Below are positions 55,604 through 63,474 of a stretch of DNA of 64,000 bases, piece by piece. How positions within the stretch are numbered: the first letter of the stretch is position 1; every line of letters starts with the position of its first letter. The position numbers were made by a program, and so were the translations under genes. The DNA comes from an uncultured Clostridia bacterium. GTDB taxonomy: Bacteria; Bacillota; Clostridia; TANB77; UBA1234. The notes under the pieces are model-generated. The model saw nothing but the letters and a program-made list of their open reading frames with translations. It was not told where the DNA came from and made no database searches. The stretch covers positions 1 through 64,000 of the forward strand of contig CAKPEF010000007.1 of the NCBI GenBank assembly GCA_934149305.1, given 5' to 3'.

Positions 55604-55686
55604 CAGTCTCTATGTTAAATATTGAAAAAGCTTGTTGCATGTGCTACCATAGAGTTATAAAAAAGCTAAATAAAGGAGGAAGTTTT

Positions 55687-57877
55687 GTGAAAAATAATTT
55701 ACTACAAGGTGGTTTGCTCATAGTTTTTTTGGTGTTTCGGAAAACTTATTTTAGCAGACAATTTCTTATTTATGTTTAAATGGTATGCTATGTTACTTTT
55801 GGTGGGTACTATTTTTTATCCACTAACTTCACTAATCTTTAAAAAATTCAATGATAATGGTTGGATTTTTTCAAAGGTACTTGGCTTTGGGTTAACGGGA
55901 GTCGTGACATGGTATTTGTCATATTTAAAGATTTTGAAATATAGTGTTTTAAATTGTTATACTATTATAGCTATATTTTTAGTGCTTAATACAATAATCT
56001 ATATAAAGAATAAAGATATAAAACTTACCAAAGAAAAAATATGGAATATATTAGTTTCTGAAAATATATTTTTGGTTGTATTTATACTTTGGGCTTACAT
56101 ACGAAGCTTTTCGCCAACAGTTGATTATACAACCGAAAAATTTATGAACTATGGTTTTTTAAATAAATTATTTCATGCAGAATATATGCCTGCTGAAGAT
56201 ATGTGGTTCTCTGGTTTTTCTATTAACTATTATTATTTTGGTCAGTATATTGCAAGCTTTTTAACAAAAATTTCTTTTTCAAATGTACCAGAAGGTTTCA
56301 ATTTAGCGGTTATAACCATAAATACATTTACTTTTATGGTTCCATTTGCCATTGGATATCAATTAGGAAAATATTTAATTAAAAATGATAAAAGATGGTT
56401 TGCTACTAAACTTCCATATGTAATTGCAGCTTTTTCTGCGATTGCGGTTTCACTTGGTGGCACACTACTTTACCCAATAAATAGGATTAAGTATGCAAAT
56501 AATGATAAAGAATATTATTATTGGGCAGATACAAGATACATAGGATATGACCCGGACACTAATGACAAAACAATAAATGAAATTGTACCGTATTCGAATA
56601 TGGTAGGTGACTTGCATGCGCATCATATAGATACGATGTTTGTTTTCTTGACATTTGCGATGCTTTTAGAAATATTATTAGATGAAGAAGAAAAGCAGAC
56701 AAAAGAAAGGCTTATATCGCCTAATATAATTTTGCTAGGAATAAACTTAGGAATCCAAAAGATGACTAATTATTGGGATTTTCCAATATACTTAGTAGTC
56801 ATAGCAATTACTTTAATATTTAATAATTTTAGTAAGTACAAATTTAATAACAAAAATGTTTCAGTGACATTATTACAATTAGCAGAAATAATATTCTTAG
56901 AGGCATTGGTAACATTACCATTTACAATAGATCTTCACTTAAGCGCGACAAAGGTCTTTTTAACGCATGTAACCTCACCATTTTATAAGTTATTAGTATT
57001 GTGGGGATTACAAACATTATGTGTTATTTTATTGATAGGTTATTTAATCTATAACTTTATAAAACAAAAAAAGAAAGGAAAGTTTTTTAAACAGTTATTT
57101 GAATACATTCCTAAAATTGAAAGAACAGATTTATTTGCGTTTATAGTTGGGTGTTGTGCTGTAGGTCTTATAATAATTCCTGAAATAGTATATGTAAAAG
57201 ATATTTACGATGATGAGTATAAAAGAGCAAATACAATGTACAAGCTTGGTTACCAGTCAGATATAATGTTTGATATTGCTACAAGTTATATTATTATAAG
57301 TCTTATGTATAGAACTAAATCATATAAAAAAGCTTTATTAGTCGTTCCGCTACTAGCTTTTATATCTACATTTTGCTATGGTCCGTATGCTATAGGATAT
57401 GTAACAAATAATTTAAATCCAGATAACGTATCTTCATTAGATGATACGGAAGGGTATATAAGAGATTATTATCCAAATGAATATAGAGCAATGAAATGGG
57501 CTAGCGAAAACATACCTATGGATGATGTGATACTAGAAAAAGCTGATGGAAGTTATACACTAACGGGATATTTATCATCATTTAATGGAAACCCAACTGT
57601 TCTTGCTTGGCATGGTCATGAGTGGATTTGGAGAGCAGATGAAAATTATAATCCACCTGCGGAAGAAAACGAAAGATGGAGTGATATATGTTCATTCTTT
57701 AATTATAACAGTGAAGATACAATGAAAAGGATTGTTAGAAAGTATGATGTTTCTTATGTGTATGTTGTAGAAAAGGATATATCTGAAAAAGGCCTTGCTA
57801 ATTTAGAAGCAATTGGAGAAATAGTTTATAAAGATGAAAGCATAGATAAAATGATATATATAATAAAAGTAAATTAA
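55687..57877 (+). CDS. DUF2298 (YYY-type) membrane protein, CGG shift
   Basis: 729 residues and about thirteen membrane spans. DUF2298 hallmarks: GFSINYYYFGQYIASFL (about 170) and NMVGDLHAHHIDTMF (about 300). The family is thought to be GT-C-like. The start is GTG 55687 with AAAGGAGG at 55672-55679; the first transmembrane stretch leads to codon 18, CGG (55738-55740). Reading GGA continues into ADNFLFMFKWYAMLLLVG without interruption. The in-frame ATG at 55772 has no ribosome binding site and would lack the first span, so shift-dependent synthesis from GTG is the better model. Confidence 0.82.
55738..55741 (+). other. CGG +1 frameshift site 7 (DUF2298)
   Basis: TTT CGG A at codon 18, shifted codon GGA. 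In the zero frame TAA follows about 12 codons later. Confidence 0.78.
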
Positions 57878-57883
57878 AAAGTA

Positions 57884-57912
57884 AAAGTCCAGCTTCATGC
57901 AAGCTGGACTTT
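57884..57912. terminator. Bidirectional terminator
   Basis: AAAGTCCAGCTT / AAGCTGGACTTT perfect 12-bp stem between the convergent DUF2298 and clp genes. Confidence 0.92.
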
Positions 57913-57916
57913 GTTA

Positions 57917-60220
57917 TTATTTAATTGCAACTTTATCGTTTTCTAAAATCAAACAAACATTATCTTGTGGTGCGATTTCGTTTTTTAATAAGCATTCGGC
58001 AAGTTCATTTTCGATATATTTTTGAATTGCTCTTCTAAGAGGTCTTGCACCATATTTAGGGTCATATCCTTTTTCTAAAATATACTCTTTGACTTCTTTA
58101 GAAAATGTTATATGAATGTTCTTTTGCTCTAATTCGTTTTTGATTTCATCAAGCATTAAATCAACTATTTGAAGTAGCTCTGGTTTTGTTAATTCGTGGA
58201 ACACAATAGTCTCATCAATTCTATTTAAGAATTCTGGCCTAAATGTTTCTTTTAAAGCATTCATAATTCTAGCTTCAACAAATACGTTTTCATCTTTATT
58301 AAAGCCAATGCCATTAGTGTTCATATTTGAACCAGCGTTTGATGTCATGATAATAATTGTGTTATCGAAATTTACTGTTCTGCCTTGTGAATCGGTAAGT
58401 CTGCCATCATCTAAAATTTGAAGTAAAATATTAAAAACATCATTGTGAGCCTTCTCAATTTCGTCAAATAGGATTAGGGAATATGGATTTCTTCTAACCT
58501 TTTCAGTAAGTTGTCCAGCATCATCATATCCAACATAACCTGGAGGAGAACCGATAAGCTTTGAAACACTATGGCTTTCCATATATTCAGACATGTCGAA
58601 TCTAATTATTGAATCTTCGCTTCCAAAAAGTTCTGATGCAATAGATTTAGCAAGTTCTGTTTTACCAACGCCAGTAGGACCAACAAATATAAAAGAAGGT
58701 GGACGCTTTTTATTTCTAAGTCCTGCACGATTTCTTCTAATTGCATTACAAACAGCTGTTACAGCTTTGTCTTGACCAATTAAACGTTTGTGAATATTAG
58801 CCTCTAAATTTAAAAGTTTTGTAGCTTCAGTTTCAGATATTTTTGAAGCAGGTATTTTTGTCCAACTTTCAATAACATTTGCAATATCATCGATAGAAAG
58901 TTCGAGTTCAACATTTCCTTGAGAAATTTCTGCAATCTGATTTACAAGGGTAATTTCATGAGACTTAAGATTTGCTATTTTTTCATAGTCAAGTTCTTTA
59001 TTTTCTTCATCAATAGTTTCGGCTTTGTCGCGTTCTTCTTTTATTTTGTCTAATTCATTTTTCATTATTTGAAGTTGAACTAAAACCTTGTTTGTTAAAT
59101 TAACTTTAGAACAAGCTTCATCTAAAATATCGATAGCCTTATCTGGTAAAAATCTATCGTGAATATACTTTTCAGACATGATAACAATTTGACGAATTAA
59201 GTTATCAGAAACTTTTACATGGTGATATTCTTCATAATAGTTTTTAATGCCTTTCATAATTTCGATAGTTTGGTCGATAGTTGGTTCTTCAACGATAATA
59301 CTTTGAAATCTTCTTTCAAGTGCAGCATCTTTTTCAATATATTTTCTATATTCTTTAAGAGTAGTAGTACCAATAACTTGGACTTCACCATTAGAAAGAG
59401 CTGGCTTTAAAATGTTTGCTGCATTCATCGTGTGTTCTGTATCACCACCAGCGCCAACAATATTATGGATTTCGTCAAACACTAAAATAATATTTCCATT
59501 GTCTCTACATTCTTGGATAAGTGATTTCATTCTAGCTTCAAATTGACCTCTAAATTGAGTGCCAGCGACCATAGCTGTCATATCAATTTGATAAATTTCT
59601 TTATCTAGTAATTTCGCGGGAACATCTTGAGCTACAATTCTAAGCGCTAAGCCTTGAGCAATAGCAGTTTTACCAACTCCAGGTTCACCAATTAGAACAG
59701 GATTGTTTTTAGTACGTCTATTTAGAATTTGTGTCATTCTTTCGATTTCTGCATCTCTACCAATTAATTTATCTATTTTTCCTTCACGAGCCTTTTGGGT
59801 TAAATTTGTGCCAAAAGCCTCTAAAGTTTTTCTCTTCTTTTCTTTGTTTGTCTTTTTGTCTTTATTAGATGATTTTACTTTACTTTCACTGTTTTGTGTG
59901 TCCGAATTTGACGGAAACATGTTTGAAAACATGCTTGCAAATGGGTTTGAACCATCTTCATGATTAAAACTTTCCATAAGTTCATCAGGGAATGGAGCAT
60001 CTTCACTAGAAATAGATGAAACTATTTCATTAAATTGCTCATTTAGGTTTGCAATATCATCTTCAGAAGCACCATATTGTTTCATCATAGATGCAAGTGG
60101 ATTTATGCCTCTATCTTTCGCACAAGAAAGGCAAAGCCCTTCAAGACTTGGCTTACCATCTACAATCTTATTAACAAAAACAACAGCAGTGTTCTTCTTA
60201 CATACTGAGCATAATGCCAT
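57917..60220 (-). CDS. ClpE-like AAA+ unfoldase
   Basis: 767 residues. Instead of the Clp-N repeat domain it starts with a four-Cys zinc finger (CSVC at 4-7, CLSC at about 30-33), as in ClpE. Two AAA+ modules: Walker A GEPGVGKTAIAQGLALRI (about 180) with LVFDEIHNIVGAGG, and GPTGVGKTELAKSIASELFG (about 500) with LILFDEIEKAHNDVF. They are separated by a short coiled middle domain. It feeds substrates to ClpP or disaggregates proteins. AAAGGAG precedes the start. No in-frame CGG. Confidence 0.9.
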   Translation of the reverse strand: MALCSVCKKNTAVVFVNKIVDGKPSLEGLCLSCAKDRGINPLASMMKQYGASEDDIANLNEQFNEIVSSISSEDAPFPDELMESFNHEDGSNPFASMFSNMFPSNSDTQNSESKVKSSNKDKKTNKEKKRKTLEAFGTNLTQKAREGKIDKLIGRDAEIERMTQILNRRTKNNPVLIGEPGVGKTAIAQGLALRIVAQDVPAKLLDKEIYQIDMTAMVAGTQFRGQFEARMKSLIQECRDNGNIILVFDEIHNIVGAGGDTEHTMNAANILKPALSNGEVQVIGTTTLKEYRKYIEKDAALERRFQSIIVEEPTIDQTIEIMKGIKNYYEEYHHVKVSDNLIRQIVIMSEKYIHDRFLPDKAIDILDEACSKVNLTNKVLVQLQIMKNELDKIKEERDKAETIDEENKELDYEKIANLKSHEITLVNQIAEISQGNVELELSIDDIANVIESWTKIPASKISETEATKLLNLEANIHKRLIGQDKAVTAVCNAIRRNRAGLRNKKRPPSFIFVGPTGVGKTELAKSIASELFGSEDSIIRFDMSEYMESHSVSKLIGSPPGYVGYDDAGQLTEKVRRNPYSLILFDEIEKAHNDVFNILLQILDDGRLTDSQGRTVNFDNTIIIMTSNAGSNMNTNGIGFNKDENVFVEARIMNALKETFRPEFLNRIDETIVFHELTKPELLQIVDLMLDEIKNELEQKNIHITFSKEVKEYILEKGYDPKYGARPLRRAIQKYIENELAECLLKNEIAPQDNVCLILENDKVAIK

Positions 60221-60255
60221 TTAACATAACTCCTTTATAAAATAAATTGCGTGAA

Positions 60256-60271
60256 AGCACTAAAAAGTGCT
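60256..60271 (-). promoter_or_regulatory. Palindrome in the clpE leader
   Basis: AGCACT / AGTGCT separated by four bases, 35 bases before the clpE-like start. It resembles half sites of the HrcA/CIRCE operator (TTAGCACTC...GAGTGCTAA) but the spacer is 4 rather than 9, so I do not call it CIRCE. No CtsR heptads were seen. Confidence 0.35.
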
Positions 60272-60285
60272 AAACATACAAATAC

Positions 60286-60314
60286 ATATTAGCAAAATAG
60301 TGGTTAAAAGTCAA
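60286..60314 (-). promoter_or_regulatory. clpE promoter
   Basis: Minus strand TTGACT (plus 60309-60314), 17-bp spacer, TAATAT (plus 60286-60291). Confidence 0.7.
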
Positions 60315-60416
60315 TGTATCAAAAACTTGTTGCATTATGCAGATAAATAATATAAAATGTCAAATGAAGTAAGAAATTTGCATTATAGCCTAAATTATTT
60401 AATGGAGGAAAAATGT

Positions 60417-61601
60417 ATGAATGTAAAGGTTTTGGGAACTACTCACGTTGGATATCTTCTTGCAAAAGAAGAGGCTCTGGATTTTGGTGGAAAAGCAGCA
60501 GGTGTATGTTATATGCCGAGTGACTTTGAAACGCTTATGAATGAGCCTAAGGAGAAAACACTCGCAAGAGTGAACGACACACTTAAGTCTGGGCATCATA
60601 GTGTATATGACCATGTCTCGTATAACTTACTCTTTGAGAGCATTCCGAAAATCTTGGCGATGGTTTTAAACAACGAAGGTATTTATACCACGTCGGAAAA
60701 GTCTGCACGTTATACTCAAATGAAGCCTTCTGAGGAGGAGCTTTTTCTTTACAACAAGTGGAATGACATTTTCAGAGGATTGATTACTGAGAAATACTTT
60801 GAAAAGTATCTTGCGTATTTTGACGGAAACGAGAAGAGAGCAAACAATGCGGTAAAGAAACTTGCACAGGAAAATGCAAGATACATGATAAGTGTATTTA
60901 CGCCTACAACTATGATTTATTCGGTAAGTTTTAGGCAAATAAACTATATCGTGTCTTTTCTTGAAGAGTTCATCGAAACAGCAGAGGCTACTTCATTTAA
61001 CCAAAAGTTGAAAGAAGCTATGCTTGAGTTTATAGAAAAACTTCCTGCTGAAATAAAAGAACCGCTTTTATCAGCTTCTGAAAAGGGTAGAAAGATTTCG
61101 CTTTTTGACAGCAGAGTAGAAAGAAAAGAAGAATTTTCTGAGAACTATTGCACAACCTACAAAGGAACCTTTGCCGAACTTGCACAGGCACAAAGACATA
61201 GGACACTTGATTACAAGATGAGATTTTTGCCTGAAGTAGAGTTCTATGTTCCGGAGATTTTAAAAGAAAGCGATGAACTTTCAAAAGAATGGACGAAAGA
61301 TATTACGTCTATCGCACATGTCTATCCTCAGGGAATGCTTGTTAGCATAAGAGAAAGAGGAACTTACGAAAAATTCATACTAAAGTGTTATGAAAGACTT
61401 TGCGGATGTGCACAGCTTGAAATAGCACTTCAAACAAAAAAGACTCTTGATAACTACCTTGAGCAAACAAAAGAAACGAATGTAGAAGTATACGAAGAAC
61501 TTGAAAAAATTTCGAAAGGTGCTCGTTGCACATTCCCTTGTTTCAAGTGTAACAAGAGATGTGTATGGGGCGCAAAAGAGGCATTAACAAGAAAAATTTA
61601 A
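60417..61601 (+). CDS. thyX: FAD-dependent thymidylate synthase (long ThyX form)
   Basis: 394 residues, longer than the ~220 of typical ThyX. Motifs: GVCYMPSDF, SGHHSVYDHVSYNLLFE and TTSEKSARYTQM in the first half; a second, diverged ThyX-like half with AQAQRHRTLDYKMRFL, resembling the RHR flavin-binding motif, and a Cys-rich tail (CTFPCFKCNKRC). Makes dTMP from dUMP with FAD and NADPH. ATG 60417 after GGAGG; the in-frame start 60 bases upstream lacks a ribosome binding site. It uses more CTT, AAG and GC-rich codons than its neighbours, possibly an older transfer. No in-frame CGG. Confidence 0.85.
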   Translation: MNVKVLGTTHVGYLLAKEEALDFGGKAAGVCYMPSDFETLMNEPKEKTLARVNDTLKSGHHSVYDHVSYNLLFESIPKILAMVLNNEGIYTTSEKSARYTQMKPSEEELFLYNKWNDIFRGLITEKYFEKYLAYFDGNEKRANNAVKKLAQENARYMISVFTPTTMIYSVSFRQINYIVSFLEEFIETAEATSFNQKLKEAMLEFIEKLPAEIKEPLLSASEKGRKISLFDSRVERKEEFSENYCTTYKGTFAELAQAQRHRTLDYKMRFLPEVEFYVPEILKESDELSKEWTKDITSIAHVYPQGMLVSIRERGTYEKFILKCYERLCGCAQLEIALQTKKTLDNYLEQTKETNVEVYEELEKISKGARCTFPCFKCNKRCVWGAKEALTRKI

Positions 61602-61638
61602 ACAACAAGAAGTTTTAAGCTTCGGATAAAAGTAAAAT

Positions 61639-61690
61639 ATGGCTGAGTGTTTAAGGTGTAAAAATCCTAAAATACTCAGCCATTCGTTTT
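61639..61690 (+). terminator. Rho-independent terminator
   Basis: ATGGCTGAGT / ACTCAGCCAT outer stem with an inner AAGG..CCT, then TCGTTTTAT. It may also serve nth from the other side. Confidence 0.75.
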
Positions 61691-61717
61691 ATCTAAAGTG
61701 AAAAGAATATATATTTT

Positions 61718-62341
61718 TTATTTTTTCTTACAGAACCTTTTTATTGTACACTCATCGCACTTAGGCTTTTGAGCTGTACAAATTGCACGGCCATGATACA
61801 CCAATAAATGATTCATTAAAGGCCAATATTTTTTTGGAATCTTTTTTAACAAGTCTTGTTCAACTTTTGATGCTTCTTTTTCTTTAGATAGACCAAGTCT
61901 ATTTGAAAGCCTTAGAGCATGCGTATCTACTGCAATTCCTTCACATTTGTTGAATGCTTCTAACATTATTACATTAGCACTTTTTCTTCCAATGCCTGAA
62001 AGTGTCGTTAAATCTTCCATTTCGTTTGGAACGATACCGTTATATTTTTCTATAATTTGAATTGAACATTCTTTTATATGCTTTGCTTTATTTCTATAAA
62101 AACTAATAGAAGAGATTAGCTTTTCAATTTCTTTAATATCCATTTTTGCAAATTGCTGTGGTGTGTTTGCTACTTTGAATAAATCTTTTGTGACGATATT
62201 TGCCCTCGCATCTGTGCATTGAGCAGAAAGCATAACAGCAACCAAAAGCTCAAACGGTGAAGTAAAATCAAGAGAGCCTTTTTCACCATCGTAGCATTTA
62301 GAAAGTTCTAGTATAAATTCTTCTATTTCACTTTTTTTCAT
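61718..62341 (-). CDS. nth: Endonuclease III
   Basis: DNA glycosylase/AP lyase for oxidised pyrimidines. 207 residues. MLSAQCTDARAN near 36, helix-hairpin-helix LSGIGRKSANVIMLEAF near 113 (catalytic Lys), catalytic Asp in VDTHALRLSNRLG near 138, and the C-terminal 4Fe-4S cluster CTAQKPKCDECTIKRFC with C-x6-C-x2-C-x5-C spacing. Complete and of normal length. Confidence 0.95.
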   Translation of the reverse strand: MKKSEIEEFILELSKCYDGEKGSLDFTSPFELLVAVMLSAQCTDARANIVTKDLFKVANTPQQFAKMDIKEIEKLISSISFYRNKAKHIKECSIQIIEKYNGIVPNEMEDLTTLSGIGRKSANVIMLEAFNKCEGIAVDTHALRLSNRLGLSKEKEASKVEQDLLKKIPKKYWPLMNHLLVYHGRAICTAQKPKCDECTIKRFCKKK

Positions 62342-62435
62342 AACAAATCCTCATTTCTAAATCCAATTTAAAATATCATGTTTTTATGTAGTTTAAATTA
62401 AATATTTGCCACTTTTTTATAAGTTAATTTACACT

Positions 62436-62465
62436 ACCATTTAAAAAACATCTTGGACATACACT
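62436..62465 (+). promoter_or_regulatory. Possible sigma-E promoter for the spoVM operon
   Basis: CATACACT at 62458-62465 fits the sigma-E -10 (CATACAnT). ACCATTTA lies 14 bp upstream as a weak -35. spoVM of Bacillus is sigma-E dependent, which fits the gene downstream. Confidence 0.4.
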
Positions 62466-62519
62466 AATCAGATTTTACTACATAGAATATAGTAAATCAA
62501 CGGTAAAAGGAGGTAGTAT

Positions 62520-62666
62520 ATGAATTTTTTGAAAAAGACATGTGCAGTGTGCATGGTTGGTTTTGGCCTTGGGGTGCTACTTGTGTTACTACTTCCAATT
62601 ACGGGGTGGATAGTTTTAATTGGGGCAGTGCTTTTGATTTTAGGGTTAGCATGGCTATGTAGATAA
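62520..62666 (+). CDS. Small membrane protein, 48 aa
   Basis: A clear AAAGGAGG precedes the ATG at 62520. The start is MNFLKKTCAVCMVGFGLG, followed by two hydrophobic segments separated by a Pro/Gly turn (LLLPITGWIVL) and ending WLCR. It lies 14 bases before the spoVM-like gene, so it is probably in the same transcript and sporulation-linked. Family not recognised. Confidence 0.65.
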   Translation: MNFLKKTCAVCMVGFGLGVLLVLLLPITGWIVLIGAVLLILGLAWLCR

Positions 62667-62680
62667 AAGGAGGATGAAAA

Positions 62681-62770
62681 ATGAAAATCGTGGTTTATAA
62701 ACCTTCAAATTTTATGAAAGGAATCTTGAGATTTTTATTTAGAGTAAAAAAGACGGAAAATAATACATAA
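62681..62770 (+). CDS. spoVM: SpoVM-like spore coat anchoring peptide
   Basis: 29 residues: MKIVVYKPSNFMKGILRFLF plus RVKKTENNT. It shares the pattern MK....K...F..GI.R with Bacillus SpoVM (26 residues), an amphipathic helix that recognises the curved forespore membrane and recruits SpoIVA. It is followed by rpmB on the opposite strand and then recG, as spoVM is in Bacillus, which strengthens the call. GGAGGATG precedes the ATG. Length is slightly above SpoVM; the final five residues are extra. Confidence 0.72.
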   Translation: MKIVVYKPSNFMKGILRFLFRVKKTENNT

Positions 62771-62793
62771 GAAAATTTATTGGTGAATAGTCC

Positions 62794-63006
62794 CTAAAAA
62801 GATTTATATATGTTCGAGCAAAAAGAGTTTCATTTTTGAAGGCGAGTTCTTCACTTAGCAATATGTGATGTTCTTAGCATAAAGTCTTGTCTTTTGTAGT
62901 TTTTTGTCTTGCTCATGCTAAAGAACATCCATAGTGCTTGGTGAAGCTGTTTGAGATCTAAAAAATGAAAACTTTTTGTGAAGATAAAATATATAAATCT
63001 TTTTAG
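62794..63006. repeat. Long imperfect inverted repeat (~213 bp)
   Basis: CTAAAAAGATTTATATATG at the left end pairs with ATATATAAATCTTTTTAG at the right. Inner blocks also pair: AAGAGTTTCATTTTT with AAAAATGAAAACTTTT, and AGCATAAAG-type with CTTTAGCATG-type. No reading frame. It could be a folded RNA or a small mobile element unrelated to the other MITEs. It lies between spoVM and the rpmB terminator. Confidence 0.6.
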
Positions 63007-63040
63007 TAGCAAGTGGCTTTAAAAAAAAATTAAGCAAAAA

Positions 63041-63090
63041 AATAGTGCAGATAAGGAAAAATGAATTCTTCCTTATCTGCATTATTTTTA
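63041..63090. terminator. Terminator of rpmB (bidirectional)
   Basis: AATAGTGCAGATAAGGAA / TTCCTTATCTGCATTATT, an 18-bp perfect stem with T tracts on both sides. Confidence 0.93.
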
Positions 63091-63102
63091 TTGCTTATTT
63101 AA

Positions 63103-63288
63103 TTAAGCTCTTTCAACTTTACCTGATTTTAAGCATCTTGAACATACAGTGATTTTTTTAGGTGTACCATCAACAACAGCTTTAACACTTCTTAAATTTG
63201 GTTTAAATGTTCTAGCTGATCTTCTGTGTGAGTGGCTTACTTGATTTAAAAAAACTTTTTCTTTTTCGCAAATTTCGCATTTTGCCAT
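63103..63288 (-). CDS. rpmB: Ribosomal protein L28
   Basis: 61 residues. MAKCEICEKEKVFLNQVSHS, then RRSARTFKPNLRSVK and the C-terminal VCSRCLKSGKVERA. It keeps zinc-ribbon Cys pairs (CEIC and CSRC), the zinc-binding form of L28. GGAGGTGCTTT precedes the minus-strand start. Confidence 0.96.
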   Translation of the reverse strand: MAKCEICEKEKVFLNQVSHSHRRSARTFKPNLRSVKAVVDGTPKKITVCSRCLKSGKVERA

Positions 63289-63330
63289 TTCAAAGCACCT
63301 CCTTATGCCTTTGTTTAATCGTTCCCTACT

Positions 63331-63359
63331 ATTCTAGCACAATACACGCATTTTGACAA
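63331..63359 (-). promoter_or_regulatory. rpmB promoter
   Basis: Minus strand TTGTCA (plus 63354-63359), 17-bp spacer, TAGAAT (plus 63331-63336). Confidence 0.7.
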
Positions 63360-63381
63360 CACATTTTTTCAAAAAATGCGA

Positions 63382-63410
63382 TTGACAAGAACAAGTGTTT
63401 ATGATATTAT
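63382..63410 (+). promoter_or_regulatory. recG promoter
   Basis: TTGACA (63382-63387), 17-bp spacer, TATTAT (63405-63410), divergent from the rpmB promoter. Confidence 0.8.
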
Positions 63411-63474
63411 CTTCATAGTACATAAAGTATTATATTCTTTAAATAACTAAAGTCAAGTGTTTTAGGAGGTAGAA

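Noticed and set aside
4608..55741. Sequencing or assembly errors as the cause of the frameshifts
   Set aside because: Errors would not respect codon phase. Hundreds of out-of-frame CGG triplets (for example within AAC GGA or GCG GCA) cause no disruption, and no homopolymer is needed to explain the sites. Raw reads would settle it.
4594..57877. The six split genes as pseudogenes
   Set aside because: Each has only CGG-type lesions, all conserved motifs are intact on both sides, and several (lspA, rluB, spoIVB) are core functions. Random decay would give deletions, stops and frameshifts of both signs at varied contexts.
60256..60271. A CIRCE operator upstream of the clpE-like gene
   Set aside because: Half sites are similar but the spacer is too short and the outer bases do not match.
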